Notes: generated by a model not told the origin, from the sequence alone. DNA of 64,000 nt from Streptomyces sp. SCL15-4 (GCF_033366695.1 NZ_JAOBTQ010000001.1:3906001-3970000); one strand, 5' to 3'. Shown: positions 52,044 through 60,934, counted from the stretch's first letter. Numbers and translations: made by a program.

Positions 52044-53311
52044 GCCACGCTCCTCTCGGGCCGGGCGAGCACCATCGCGCTCTGGAATCCGCCGAATCCG
52101 CTGCCGACCGTCAGGACGGTGTCCGTGCGGTGCTCACGGGCGGTGAGCGGCACGTAGTCCAGGTCGCACTCCGGGTCGGGGGTGTGCAGGTTGGCCGTCG
52201 GAGGCACGACGTGGTGCTCCATGGCCAGGGCGGACGCGGCGATCTCGATGGAGCCGATCGCGCCCAGCGAGTGGCCCACCATCGACTTGATGGAGGAGAC
52301 CGGCGTGCGGTACGCGTGGTCGCCGAGGCTCTTCTTGAACGCGGCGGTCTCGTGCCGGTCGTTCTGCTTGGTGCCCGAGCCGTGCGCGTTGATGTAGTCG
52401 ATCGCGTCGCCGTCGATCCGGGCCTCGCCGAGCGCGACGCGGATGGCCTCGGCCATCTCCGCGCCGTCGGGACGCAGCCCGGTCATGTGGTACGCGTTGG
52501 AGCGGGTGGCGTAGCCCGCGATCTCGGCGTAGACATGGGCGCCGCGCGCCCGGGCGCTCTCCAGCTCCTCCAGCACGAAGAAGGCGGAGCCCTCGCCCAG
52601 CACGAACCCGTTGCGGGTGCCGTCGAAGGGGCGGGAGGCGTGCTCGGGGTCGTCGTTGCGCGGGGTCGTCGCCTTGATCGCGTCGAAGCACGCCATGGTG
52701 ATCGGCGAGATCGGCGCGTCCGACGAGCCGGCGATCATGACGTCGGCCGAGCCCTCGCGGATCAGCTCCACCGCGTGGCCGACCGAGTCCAGGCCGGAGG
52801 TGCAGCCGGTGGAGACCACCGTGCTGGGGCCCTCCGCGCCCACCTGCCAGGCGACCTCGGCGGCGAAGGAGCTGGGGACCATGTGGTTGTACAGGTGCGG
52901 GACCGCGTAGGTGTGGTCGACCAGGTCCAGCAGGCCGCCGTTGCTGACGACGCGGTACTCCTGGTCCAGGCCCATGGTCGCGCCGACCGCGCTGCCCACG
53001 GTGACGCCGATGCGGTACGGGTCGAGGCCGGTCAGCTCGATGCCGCTGTCGGCGACCGCCTCGCGGGTGGCGACGACGGCGAGCTGGGCGGCGCGGTCCA
53101 TGCGCCGTGTCTCCTGCGGGTTCAGCCCGTGCTCCGCCGGATCGAAGTCGATCTCGGCGGCGACGCGCGAGCGGAACTGGGAGGGGTCGAAGAAGGTGAT
53201 GCCGCGGGTCGCGGTGCGGCCCTCGCTCAGCAGGCTCCAGAAGTTCTTCACACCGATGCCGCCCGGCGCGAGCACGCCGATGCCGGTGATGACGACGCGC
53301 CGGGGCGTCAT
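52040..53311 (-). CDS. Ketosynthase alpha (minimal PKS)
   Basis: 423 residues. Cys170 in [10 protein letters not shown], His in [14 protein letters not shown] and His in [12 protein letters not shown] form the condensing active site. With the CLF it builds the poly-beta-ketone chain from malonyl-ACP. ATG 53311 overlaps the upstream cyclase gene by 4 bp; an extension to 53368 lies in that gene and is unlikely. This KS sequence is the best query for placing the cluster. Confidence 0.97.
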   Translation of the reverse strand: MTPRRVVITGIGVLAPGGIGVKNFWSLLSEGRTATRGITFFDPSQFRSRVAAEIDFDPAEHGLNPQETRRMDRAAQLAVVATREAVADSGIELTGLDPYRIGVTVGSAVGATMGLDQEYRVVSNGGLLDLVDHTYAVPHLYNHMVPSSFAAEVAWQVGAEGPSTVVSTGCTSGLDSVGHAVELIREGSADVMIAGSSDAPISPITMACFDAIKATTPRNDDPEHASRPFDGTRNGFVLGEGSAFFVLEELESARARGAHVYAEIAGYATRSNAYHMTGLRPDGAEMAEAIRVALGEARIDGDAIDYINAHGSGTKQNDRHETAAFKKSLGDHAYRTPVSSIKSMVGHSLGAIGSIEIAASALAMEHHVVPPTANLHTPDPECDLDYVPLTAREHRTDTVLTVGSGFGGFQSAMVLARPERSVA

Positions 53312-53640
53312 GCGGAGGCCTCCCAGTGGTAGAAGCGCGTGGCCATCGCGTCCTTGGGCGAGCGCCACGTCTGCGGGTCGTACGCCTCGATGAAGGGCTT
53401 GAGGTCCTCGCTGATCCGGACGAAGCGCGGGTCGGTCTTGGCCTCCTCGATCAGCTCGCCGCCGTTGTCGGTGTCGAAGTCCTGGAGGTGGAAGTACAGG
53501 CCCCGGTACTTGAACAGCTGGCGGCGGCGGGTGCCCATGAGGTGGGGCATCTCGGTCTCGTCGAAGGCGCCGAAGAGGCGGGCGACGTCGTCACTGGCGT
53601 GCGGCTCCATCCGGGCCACGATCAACGTGCTGTGCTTCAT
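53308..53640 (-). CDS. TcmI-family polyketide cyclase
   Basis: 110 residues. [24 protein letters not shown] and YFHLQDFD plus [20 protein letters not shown] are the signature of the small ferredoxin-like cyclases (TcmI, UrdF, JadI). In angucycline pathways this enzyme helps form the angular fourth ring. ATG 53640 lies 104 bp after the oxygenase stop; it overlaps KS-alpha by ATGA, so it is coupled to the minimal PKS. Confidence 0.93.
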   Translation of the reverse strand: MKHSTLIVARMEPHASDDVARLFGAFDETEMPHLMGTRRRQLFKYRGLYFHLQDFDTDNGGELIEEAKTDPRFVRISEDLKPFIEAYDPQTWRSPKDAMATRFYHWEASA

Positions 53641-53744
53641 GGTGGGTGTCTCCTCACGACGGTTCGCGTCCGGACGCGGCCGGGCGCGGCCGGTGGTGCT
53701 CGGGCGGGTGACGCAAGAGGTGGGGCGGTGGGGCGGGCGCGGGG

Positions 53745-55232
53745 TCAGCGGGACGGGCCGAACCAGCGCTCCAGGGCGGCGGACAGCTCGCCGGGGCCGC
53801 CGGGCGCGATCCAGGCCACATGGCCGTCGGGACGCACCAGTACGGCGGCGGCGCCGGCCGTCGCGTGCTCCGGGGTGATGCCGTGCGGGGTCGCGGTGAC
53901 GGTGTCCACGCGGTCCGCCCAGCCGGCGGCGGTGCGCCGGAGCCCGGGGCCGTCGGCGAGGTCGAGCAGCAGGCCGCGCGCGCTGTGCAGCAGCGCCGTG
54001 GTGCCGGTCTTGTCGCCGCCTGCGGTCACGAGTTCCAGGTGCGGCATGCGGCGGCCGGGCAGCGGGTGGTCGGTCGCGCCGACGTCGTAGCGGATGTCCA
54101 GGCCGCTGATCATGCCGGCGAGATGGCGGCTGACGTCCTCGTACGCGATCAGCTCGGAGAGCACGTCGCGCAGCGGCTGCATCTCGCTGCCGCTGAGGTA
54201 GAGCAGGCCTTGGGCCTGGGTGTTCGTCAGCAGTCGGCGGCCCACCGGGTGGCGCTCGGCGTGGTAGGTGTCGAGCAGTGCCTCGGGGGCCGTGCCGCGC
54301 ACGACGGCGGCGAGCTTCCAGCCCAGGTTCACCGCGTCCTGGATGCCGGTGTTCATGCCCTGGCCGCCGGCGGGCAGGTGGATGTGCGCCGCGTCGCCGG
54401 CCAGCAGGACGCGTCCGCGGCGGTACTCGGTGACCTGGCGGGCGGCGTTGCCGAAGGCGCTGACCCACACCGGGGTGGCGCCGCTGATGTCCTGGTGGGT
54501 CAGGCGCTGCCAGGCGGCGGCGACCTCGGCGAAGGGCGGCGGGCCGGTGCGCTCGCGCGGCGGGTTGTCGCGCTCGCAGACGATGATGCGGTGGATGCCG
54601 TCGCCGATGGGCACCGACATGGCCATGCCGCCGGGCACGGACTCGCCGATGGGGCGGGGCCGGACCTCGCAGTCGGTGATGTCGGCGAGGTACATCTCCA
54701 TGGTCGCGGCGGTGCCGGGGAAGTCGAACCCGGCGAGCTTGCGGACCGTGCTGCGACCGCCGTCGCAGCCCACCAGGTAGCCGGCGCGCAGCCGTTCGGG
54801 GCCGTCGGGGCCTTCGATCTCGACGACGACGCCGTCCTCGCCGGCCGTCAGGGCGAGAAGTTCCCGGCCGCGCCGCACCCGGACGCCCAGCTCGGCGAGC
54901 CATGCGCCGAGCACCGCCTCCGTACGGTGCTGCGGCACGTCCTTGACGCTGAAGTGGGCGCCGTCGAGCACGCTGAAGTCGACGGGGGTGCCGCCGAAGT
55001 GGCCGAGCTTGCTGGTGACGATCTCGCCGAAGCGGGGCAGCAGTCCGCGCTGGTCGAAGACCTCCATGGTGCGAGGGGTGAATCCGAGCCCGCGGGATTC
55101 TCCGCTGGGCTGGGGAAGGCGGTCGATGACGACGGTCTCGACCCCGGCGAGGCGCAGTTCACCGGCGAGCATCAGCCCCGAGGGGCCTGCTCCGACGATG
55201 ACCACGGGAACGTCGACGAGGGCAGCGTCCAT
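53745..55232 (-). CDS. FAD-dependent aromatic hydroxylase (polyketide oxygenase 3, UrdE/PgaE position)
   Basis: 495 residues. GAGPSGLMLAGEL near residue 15, GCDGGRSTVRKL at about 165 and GDAAHIHLPAGGQGMNTGIQDAVN at about 290 complete the FAD site. LGFTPRTMEVFDQRGLL and FGGTPVDFSVLDGAHF resemble the PgaE/UrdE hydroxylases, which hydroxylate the C-12 position of prejadomycin-type intermediates. ATG 55232 follows AAAGGAGG with ideal spacing. It is the first structural gene of the operon, 413 bp from the IclR gene. Confidence 0.92.
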   Translation of the reverse strand: MDAALVDVPVVIVGAGPSGLMLAGELRLAGVETVVIDRLPQPSGESRGLGFTPRTMEVFDQRGLLPRFGEIVTSKLGHFGGTPVDFSVLDGAHFSVKDVPQHRTEAVLGAWLAELGVRVRRGRELLALTAGEDGVVVEIEGPDGPERLRAGYLVGCDGGRSTVRKLAGFDFPGTAATMEMYLADITDCEVRPRPIGESVPGGMAMSVPIGDGIHRIIVCERDNPPRERTGPPPFAEVAAAWQRLTHQDISGATPVWVSAFGNAARQVTEYRRGRVLLAGDAAHIHLPAGGQGMNTGIQDAVNLGWKLAAVVRGTAPEALLDTYHAERHPVGRRLLTNTQAQGLLYLSGSEMQPLRDVLSELIAYEDVSRHLAGMISGLDIRYDVGATDHPLPGRRMPHLELVTAGGDKTGTTALLHSARGLLLDLADGPGLRRTAAGWADRVDTVTATPHGITPEHATAGAAAVLVRPDGHVAWIAPGGPGELSAALERWFGPSR

Positions 55233-55316
55233 CCGCGCCTCCTTTCCTGTTGCGTACGTCCCGGTACGGGGAGACGCCGGTGAGTTGGCTGATGGCACGT
55301 CATATCGCTTCCGCCA

Positions 55317-55332
55317 GTGGGCAGTTGCCCAC
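55317..55332. promoter_or_regulatory. Palindromic operator candidate for the polyketide operon
   Basis: GTGGGCA-GT-TGCCCAC is a perfect 16-bp inverted repeat, extended by CC/GG one base further out. It lies 85 bp upstream of the first structural gene and fits a homodimeric repressor such as the neighbouring IclR or the TetR at 57911. Confidence 0.5.
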
Positions 55333-55363
55333 AGGCGGGCGCACGGCGACAGACGGGAGGGAA

Positions 55364-55387
55364 GGTGAGGGTGAGGGTGAGGGTGAT
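55364..55387. repeat. Four tandem GGTGAG hexamers
   Basis: GGTGAG is repeated three times and followed by GGTGAT (55364-55369, 55370-55375, 55376-55381, 55382-55387). It lies upstream of the palindrome. It may be a simple sequence tract or an activator platform. Confidence 0.5.
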
Positions 55388-55645
55388 CGAGCGTGTGCGG
55401 CTGTACGGCCGCCAAGGGGGCGGCACGGACGGGTGAGGGCCGGTGGGATACGCCGGCGAGGTGGCTCTTCATCCTCGGCTACTGGCGCGAGGCGGAGCGA
55501 ACACCGACCTGAGGGCACACGTGTGCCGCCCGATCAGCGTGACAGGTCGGCCGGATGTTTGTCAATCGCCCGGTACGAGGGACTCGTTCACGGGGCGCGC
55601 GGGGCACCGGTCGCGTCGCCGGGCCCCGGGTGGCGTCGGGTCCGC

Positions 55646-56482
55646 TCAGCCGGTCACGCGGTGGTACGGGCCCAGCGACAGGCTGAGCTGGGTCGCGGCG
55701 GTGGTCGTCGCGTCGATCACGTCCGGGTGCGCGGCCCCGGCGTCCGGCAGCAGCACGAGGACCGCGCCGAAGACCCAGCCGTCCCACATCACGGGCGCCG
55801 CGCAGGAGTTCCAGCCGGCGATGCACTCCTCCAGGCCGATGGCGTAGCCCCGGTCCCGTATGTCGCGCAGCGAGTCCCACAGCACGTCGTTGTCCACCAG
55901 CGCGCCGGGGCCGGCCTCGGCCACGGCGGGTTCGGCGGCGACCCGTTCCTGGATCGGGCCCGGGAGGTACGCGAGGATCGCGCGGCCCGACGCGCCGACG
56001 CGCAGCGAGCGGGTGACGGCCAGCACCTCGCGGGGCGTCATGCCGAGTTCGGACAGGTCGGAGTCGCCGACGGCCATGTCGACGCACTGCCGCTGGGCGC
56101 CGCCGAAGGGGGCGAGCGTGTAGAGGAAGGCGAGTCCGCCTCCGGTGGCGGCGCGCAGCCTGAGCAGGACCGACCGGGCGGTGTGGCGGTCGAGGGTGTG
56201 CGCCATGGCCTGCATGCCCACCAGCGCGGCCGTGGTGCCGAGCTGGTATCTGCCGCGGCCGACGCGGTCGAAGACGCCCTCGTAGATACCGGACTGCAGG
56301 ATGCGGTGGACGGCGGAGTCGTCGAGCCCGGACGCCTCGGCCAGCTCGCCGGGGCCGTGCGTCCGGCCGCGCAGCTTCACGAAGGCCTGCTGGACCCGGA
56401 AGACGCGCTCGGCGTGACTGGTTCCACCCGTACGGATGCGATCGCCGGACTGTTCCCAGGCCGGATCCGCGTGCATGTTCAT
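55646..56482 (-). CDS. IclR-family transcriptional regulator
   Basis: 278 residues from ATG 56482; in-frame starts exist at 56476 and 56545. The N-terminal winged HTH (ERVFRVQQAFVKL through DDSAVHRILQSGIYEGVFDR) is followed by the GAF-like ligand domain with LRVGASGRAILAY and DRGYAIGLEECIAGWNSCAAPV, the canonical IclR effector segment. It lies on the same strand just upstream of the polyketide operon and is the best candidate for a pathway regulator. No SARP activator is present in the window. Confidence 0.88.
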   Translation of the reverse strand: MNMHADPAWEQSGDRIRTGGTSHAERVFRVQQAFVKLRGRTHGPGELAEASGLDDSAVHRILQSGIYEGVFDRVGRGRYQLGTTAALVGMQAMAHTLDRHTARSVLLRLRAATGGGLAFLYTLAPFGGAQRQCVDMAVGDSDLSELGMTPREVLAVTRSLRVGASGRAILAYLPGPIQERVAAEPAVAEAGPGALVDNDVLWDSLRDIRDRGYAIGLEECIAGWNSCAAPVMWDGWVFGAVLVLLPDAGAAHPDVIDATTTAATQLSLSLGPYHRVTG

Positions 56483-57056
56483 GGCGACCCCCGTCTCTCC
56501 ACCACGCACGATCCAAGCCATCCTAACCAGACGGCTTGGTGACAATCCGTCAACAGCAGCGGTCCCGCCGCCTCCGGTCCGACCCCCCGAACGAGGAACA
56601 AGCCGGATTTACGGACGTACGCGGACATGAGCGCACAAAAAGATGTGCGCTTCCAGGGAAATCGTCGTCAAGTATACGGGGACGTATGCCCACAGAGTCG
56701 GACACATCTCCTGCGATTTCCCGCTCCATGAGAAATGATCGACACCTTCCACTTTCCCCTTTCTTTGCTTGACTAAGCCTTCCCCGCCTACGCAGACTGT
56801 GAGCTGCGAGCCGGGGGCCACAGGCCTGAATTGATACGGTTGCACGGGGGCAGGGCAGACTGATAAACCGCAATTCCAGCGCACATATCCGGTACAGACC
56901 AACCATCATTCAGCGCGCGCCGCGCCATGTCCGCCGCGCGGCGTCCTCCTGTGTCGCAACAGGCGCCATCACCTGGCCACATCATGGTCTGCCAGCCATG
57001 ACCCAACGACGGGTCCGACAAACAGCAATTCCATTTCAAAAAACGGGGAACACGGA
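56483..57056. promoter_or_regulatory. AT-richer divergent region, iclR / OvmZ-like gene
   Basis: 574 bp with no convincing gene. Composition is clearly less GC than the flanks (for example 56636-56780). I see two inverted repeats: GGGAAATCG at 56656-56664 against CGATTTCCC at 56714-56722, and ATACG-GGGA-CGTAT at 56674-56687. They may belong to promoters or operators. Confidence 0.45.
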
Positions 57057-57710
57057 ATGCGCCAAGCTCTGCCATTGTCAGAAACGTCGGAGGACCAACC
57101 CAGCGCGGAAGCGCTGATCCCTGCTCTGCGCGCACTCGCGGAGCTTCACGAGGAATGCGGGCGGGTGTTAGCACACACCCCCTACAGCCTGCGGCAGCGC
57201 GTCACCGGAAGCCGTGCCATCGGTATTTCTCTCAATGAGAAAGCGATGGCGCTCCGGACGGAGATGAAGAACACGCTCGCCTCCTGGGCGCGCCTGGTGG
57301 TGGACGAGTGCGGCACGGCCGTCCCGTCCCAGGAGGGGGTCCGCCCCCTGGTGTCCTTCCTCGTCCGCCATGCCGGCTGGCTGGCGGCACATCCCGCGGC
57401 CGGTGACTTCGCCGAGGAGATCACGGCACTCGTCAGATCCGCCCGCCGTATCGCCGGCCCCGGCCCGGCCCACCGCGTCGACCTGGGACGCTGCGTGCGG
57501 TCCGGCTGCTCCGGCACGCTGCGCGCCGTGGTGCACGACGGCGACGACACGGCGCCGGGGCAGGTCTCGTGCGACGCCGGGCACGCGCTGCCGCCGCAGC
57601 AGTGGCTGCTGGTCGCGCACCGCATGCGGCGGTCGGCCTCGCGCGGCGAGCGGGCCACCCGGCGCCACGACGGCGAGCGGGCCGGCACGCGTGAGGAGGC
57701 CGCCCGATGA
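57057..57710 (+). CDS. OvmZ-like protein of unknown function with C-terminal zinc-ribbon-like segment
   Basis: 217 residues. A helical N-terminal domain (about 15-130) is followed by LGRCVRSGCSGTLRAVV and VSCDAGHALPPQQWLLV, a Cys/His set (C-x4-C, then C-x3-H) that could bind zinc. I recall similar actinobacterial proteins annotated as OvmZ after the oviedomycin (angucyclinone) cluster; that name is from memory. The C-terminal 30 residues are Arg-rich. The stop overlaps the HTH gene by 4 bp. The ribosome site is weak. It may be a regulator acting with that partner. Confidence 0.55.
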   Translation: MRQALPLSETSEDQPSAEALIPALRALAELHEECGRVLAHTPYSLRQRVTGSRAIGISLNEKAMALRTEMKNTLASWARLVVDECGTAVPSQEGVRPLVSFLVRHAGWLAAHPAAGDFAEEITALVRSARRIAGPGPAHRVDLGRCVRSGCSGTLRAVVHDGDDTAPGQVSCDAGHALPPQQWLLVAHRMRRSASRGERATRRHDGERAGTREEAAR

Positions 57711-57898
57711 GCCACGCGCAGCGGCGGCGCTTCGTGCCCACCGAACTCGCCGCGCTCGCGGCCGGGGTGACGGAGGCCACCATCCGCAAGTGGGCCAGCC
57801 GCGGCAAGATCACCCGCTACGGCAGCCCCCGGCGCGCCCAGTACGACCTGGACGAACTCATCGCCATCGTCGCCGACCGGGCCGACGCCCTCGGCTGA
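57707..57898 (+). CDS. Small MerR-like HTH DNA-binding protein
   Basis: 63 residues. FVPTELAALAAGVTEATIRKWASRGKITRYG is a MerR/excisionase-type winged HTH, and YDLDELIAIVADRA forms the final helix. It is too short for an effector domain. ATG overlaps the preceding gene (ATGA at 57707-57710), so the two proteins are made together and probably act together. Such pairs are common in Streptomyces; the target is unknown. It converges on the TetR gene. Confidence 0.75.
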   Translation: MSHAQRRRFVPTELAALAAGVTEATIRKWASRGKITRYGSPRRAQYDLDELIAIVADRADALG

Positions 57899-57910
57899 CC
57901 ACGGGACGCG

Positions 57911-58576
57911 TCAGGGCCCGGTCTCCGGCCCAGAGCCGGAGCCGGGTCCTGACCCGGGTCCGGGCTCCGAACCGGGTCCGGGCTCCGATCCGGGTGCGAT
58001 CAGGGTGCGGAACAGCGGTGCCGCCAGGCGCAGTACGTCGTCCAGGTCGGCCTCGGCCAGGTCCGGCATGCGCAGCAGGTACCGCTGGGTCGCGATGCCG
58101 AACATCATCGCCCCGGACAGCGCGGCGCGCAGCCGCGCGTCCGGGGCGTCGACGTTGGCCGCCACCCGCTCGATGGTCTCCTTGGTCACGTGGCGGCGCA
58201 GCAGCTCGGCGGCCTCCTCGCTGGTCATGCTGGTCCGCAGCAGCACCGCCATGGGGCTGTCCGGGTCGGCGGCCCAGCTGCTCAGCATGGCGCGGAGGTA
58301 GTTGTCGACCGTGCGGGCCGGGTCGGGGGTCGTCAGCTCCTCGATCGGCACGTGCCAGCTGACCGCCTCGCGGAAGAGTTCCTGCTTGGTGCCGAAGTAC
58401 TGGATGACGGACGCCTTGTCCACGCCCGCCTCGGCGGCGATGGCCCGGATCGTGGCGCGTTCGTAGCCGACCTCGGCGAACTTCCGGCGCGCGGCCTGCA
58501 TGATCCGCCGGCGCGTGCGCTCGCCCTTGCGCTCGGGTTCCGCGCCGGCCGCGCCGTCCCCGGTGCCGCCGCTCAC
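57911..58576 (-). CDS. TetR-family transcriptional regulator
   Basis: 221 residues. The N-terminal HTH (RRIMQAARRKFAEVGYERATIRAIAAEAGVDKASVIQYFGTKQELF, about residues 20-65) is classic TetR. The ligand domain spans 75-190. The last ~25 residues are a Gly/Pro/Ser/Glu repeat tail encoded by a short DNA repeat. GTG 58576 overlaps the stop of the NmrA-like gene by 4 bp, so it is cotranscribed and likely controls that gene; a weak site upstream at 59567-59580 fits. Confidence 0.9.
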   Translation of the reverse strand: MSGGTGDGAAGAEPERKGERTRRRIMQAARRKFAEVGYERATIRAIAAEAGVDKASVIQYFGTKQELFREAVSWHVPIEELTTPDPARTVDNYLRAMLSSWAADPDSPMAVLLRTSMTSEEAAELLRRHVTKETIERVAANVDAPDARLRAALSGAMMFGIATQRYLLRMPDLAEADLDDVLRLAAPLFRTLIAPGSEPGPGSEPGPGSGPGSGSGPETGP

Positions 58577-59406
58577 CCGAAGTCCCCGGCGTGGTGGGCC
58601 GCCCACTCGGCGTAGGTGTGCGCGGGGCGGCCGGTCACGTCCCGCACCGCCGTGCTCACCGGCACCGTGGTGCCCGACTGGCGGGCGTACATGCGCAGCA
58701 GGGAGTCCACCGTCTCCGGCTCCAGGTGCCGGGTCATCCGCTCCCGCGCCGCCTCGGGCGTCAGCTCCTCGAAGCGCAGTTCCCGGCCGAGCACCCGGCC
58801 GAGGATCCGTACGCGCTCGGCCTGGGTCAGCGACTCCGGTCCGGTCAACTCGTGTGCCCGGCCGATGTGTTCGTCGTCCAGCAGGGCGCGGGCGGCCACG
58901 GCGGCGATGTCCCGCTCGTCGACGGGCGCGGTGGCGGCGTCGCCGTACGCCGCGCGGACCACGCCCTCCGCCTTGATGCCCCACGCCCACGGCAGGTCGT
59001 TGACCATGAACGGGCCGGGGCGCAGGAACGTCCACGGCACGCCGGAGGCGATCACGGCCTGCTCGTCGGCCGCGTTGAGCCGGCCCATCCGCTCCCGCGC
59101 CAGGTGCTCGTCCACCACCGACTGCGAGGACAGCAGCACCACCTGCTTCAGCCCGGTCCGGGTCGCGGCGTCCAGGAACGGTCCGAGGCGGCCGTGCACG
59201 GGAAAGAGGAACGCCCGCTCCACACCGTCCAGCGCGGCGGCGAGGGACTCGCGGTCGGTCAGGTCGCCCCGGGCCACGTCGACGCCGTCGGGCAGGCCGG
59301 CGCGCCGGGGGTCACGGGTGAGCGCGCGTACCCGCGCTCCCGCGTCCAGCAGTTCGCGCACCAGGTTCCGGCCGACGTTGCCGGTCGCTCCGGTCACCAG
59401 GATCAT
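58573..59406 (-). CDS. NmrA-like NAD(P)-binding protein (atypical SDR)
   Basis: 277 residues. VTGATGNVGRNLV is the NAD(P)-binding loop, GDLTDRESLAAAL and FLFPVHGRL follow, and the C-terminal EEWAAHHAGDF-like end is typical of the atypical SDR/NmrA group that includes quinone reductases and redox sensors. It has no YxxxK motif, as expected. It could reduce quinones such as those made by the adjacent cluster, but that is only a suggestion. It is the first gene of a two-gene operon with the TetR gene. Confidence 0.85.
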   Translation of the reverse strand: MILVTGATGNVGRNLVRELLDAGARVRALTRDPRRAGLPDGVDVARGDLTDRESLAAALDGVERAFLFPVHGRLGPFLDAATRTGLKQVVLLSSQSVVDEHLARERMGRLNAADEQAVIASGVPWTFLRPGPFMVNDLPWAWGIKAEGVVRAAYGDAATAPVDERDIAAVAARALLDDEHIGRAHELTGPESLTQAERVRILGRVLGRELRFEELTPEAARERMTRHLEPETVDSLLRMYARQSGTTVPVSTAVRDVTGRPAHTYAEWAAHHAGDFG

Positions 59407-59763
59407 CCCTCAGCCTTTCGTCCGTCGCGTGCCGCGGGGAAGGACGGGCGGGCCCCGGCCGACGGGGGTCGCGCAGGGCATGTGGCGCCTGCGCACGGCC
59501 GGGACACTCGCCGACTCCCCTTTCAGCAAGGGGCGTTGACGACGCTACGCCCGCCTCCGAAAAAAATCAACGACTGTTTAGTTCTACGTCTTCCGACCTA
59601 AGACCGCAGGTCCACCCGCTGATCCATCGATTGAGGACCGCGAAAGAAGTTCGATGTGTATCGTAAATGTCGACCGACATCGCCGCAGCCGCGCGCCGCG
59701 GCCCGGCACCGTCGCGCCGGGGCCGGCCGGCCGCGCACTGGGCGTACAGAGGCTGGAGGCAGG
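59407..59763. promoter_or_regulatory. Divergent promoter region, nmrA-tetR / arsR
   Basis: 357 bp without a credible gene. An AT-rich core (59560-59590) includes TCAACG-ACT-GTTTA at 59567-59580, an imperfect dyad like known TetR operators (TAAAC-N3-CGTTTA type). The segment 59590-59680 may contain the arsR promoter. Confidence 0.4.
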
Positions 59764-60126
59764 ATGCGAACGACGGAGGAGACCCGGCTGCCGCAGCCGG
59801 ACCTCGCCACGGTGGAGATCGGCACCGTGCTGCAAGCCCTCGCGGACCCGGTGCGGCTGCGCATCGTGCGGCTGCTCGACGCCGCCGGCGAAGCGCCCTG
59901 CGGCGCGCTGGACCTGCCGGTCGGACGCTCCACCGTCTCCCACCACCTGCGCACCCTGCGCGAGAGCGGCGTCGTCGAGACCCGTCTGCGGGGCAACACC
60001 CGGGTGAGCCGGATCCGCGGCGAGGAACTGGACCGGCGCTTTCCCGGCCTGCTCACCGCGGTCCTCGGCGCCGCACCGGCCGCGCGGAAAAACGCGGCCG
60101 CGGCCGACGAAGAGAGAGAGCGTTAG
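59764..60126 (+). CDS. ArsR-family regulator
   Basis: 120 residues. LADPVRLRIVRLLDAAGE, then GRSTVSHHLRTLRESGVVETRLRG, is the ArsR winged HTH. The metal motif ELCVCD is absent, so it is a non-metal sensor. ATG 59764 follows GGAGG with good spacing, better than the opening at 59656. Its stop abuts the ATG of the flavin-oxidase-like gene, which it probably controls. Confidence 0.88.
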   Translation: MRTTEETRLPQPDLATVEIGTVLQALADPVRLRIVRLLDAAGEAPCGALDLPVGRSTVSHHLRTLRESGVVETRLRGNTRVSRIRGEELDRRFPGLLTAVLGAAPAARKNAAAADEERER

Positions 60127-60762
60127 ATGGGACGGTTCGCACACCTCGCGTACACGGACAGCGTGCGCCGCGTCCAGGAGGAACAGGGCAGTGGCCCATC
60201 AGGCCTGCGCGCCCTCGCCCAGCCCGACGCCGGTCCGGACGACCTCGGCCCCGACGAGGCCGCGTTCCTCACCACCCGGGACGGCTTCTACCTCGCCAGC
60301 ACGAGCGAGACCGGCTGGCCGTACATCCAGTTCCGCGGCGGCCCGGCCGGCTTCGTGCACGTCCTGGACGAACGGCGGCTGGCCTGGGCGGAGGTGCGCG
60401 GCAACCGGCAGTACATCACCACCGGCAATGTGCGCTCCGACGGCCGGGTCGCGCTGTTCTTCATGGACTACGCCCGGCGGGCCCGCCTGAAGCTGCTGGG
60501 CCGGGCCCGCACGCTGGGCCTCGACGAGGACCCCGCGCTCGCCGAGCGCCTGGAGAAGCCGCGCACCGACGGCCGGGTGGAACGCCTGATGGTCGTCGAG
60601 GTCGAGGGCTTCAACTGGAACTGCCACCAGCACATCACCCCGCGCTACTCCGAGGAGGAGCTGGAGACGGCGCTGCGCCCCGTCCGCGCCCGCATGGACA
60701 CCCTGGAACAGGAGAACGCCCGCCTGCGCGCCCGCCTCGCCGAACTCGGCGAGGCGGACTGA
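60127..60762 (+). CDS. Pyridoxamine 5'-phosphate oxidase-family (FMN split-barrel) protein
   Basis: 211 residues. FYLASTSETGWPYIQFRGGPAGF and GRVALFFMDYARRARLKLLGRAR are split-barrel flavin/cofactor segments. The C-terminus is a helix with a Leu/Glu-rich coiled-coil look. Family members bind FMN, F420 or haem and act as oxidoreductases. The gene begins directly after the arsR stop, so the two form an operon. Substrate unknown. Confidence 0.85.
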   Translation: MGRFAHLAYTDSVRRVQEEQGSGPSGLRALAQPDAGPDDLGPDEAAFLTTRDGFYLASTSETGWPYIQFRGGPAGFVHVLDERRLAWAEVRGNRQYITTGNVRSDGRVALFFMDYARRARLKLLGRARTLGLDEDPALAERLEKPRTDGRVERLMVVEVEGFNWNCHQHITPRYSEEELETALRPVRARMDTLEQENARLRARLAELGEAD

Positions 60763-60934
60763 CGTCCGCGCCGCGGCCGGGGCGCGCGGCCGGCGCCGGC
60801 GGGTCTCTCCGGGCCGTCGGCGAAGCCCGGTCGCCGGCCGGTTCCCCGATTTGCTTCCCGGGCCGCCGCCGTACCGGCCGTCCGGCAGCCGTTCCCTGTG
60901 GAGCCGGCCCCTTTGTAAGCCGGCCGCGGCACGG

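Larger units (their letters stand above)
55233..55645 (-). promoter_or_regulatory. Promoter region of the polyketide operon
   Basis: 413 bp without a gene. It contains the palindrome at 55317-55332 with a possible -10 (GATATG, minus strand, 55306-55301) placed so that the palindrome covers the -35 region. Further upstream are the GGTGAG repeats at 55364-55387. The rest (55400-55645) has no motif I can name. Confidence 0.5.

Noticed and set aside
56536..56772. 78-codon frame in the AT-richer gap before the OvmZ-like gene
   Set aside because: No ribosome site, poor codon bias and no family resemblance.
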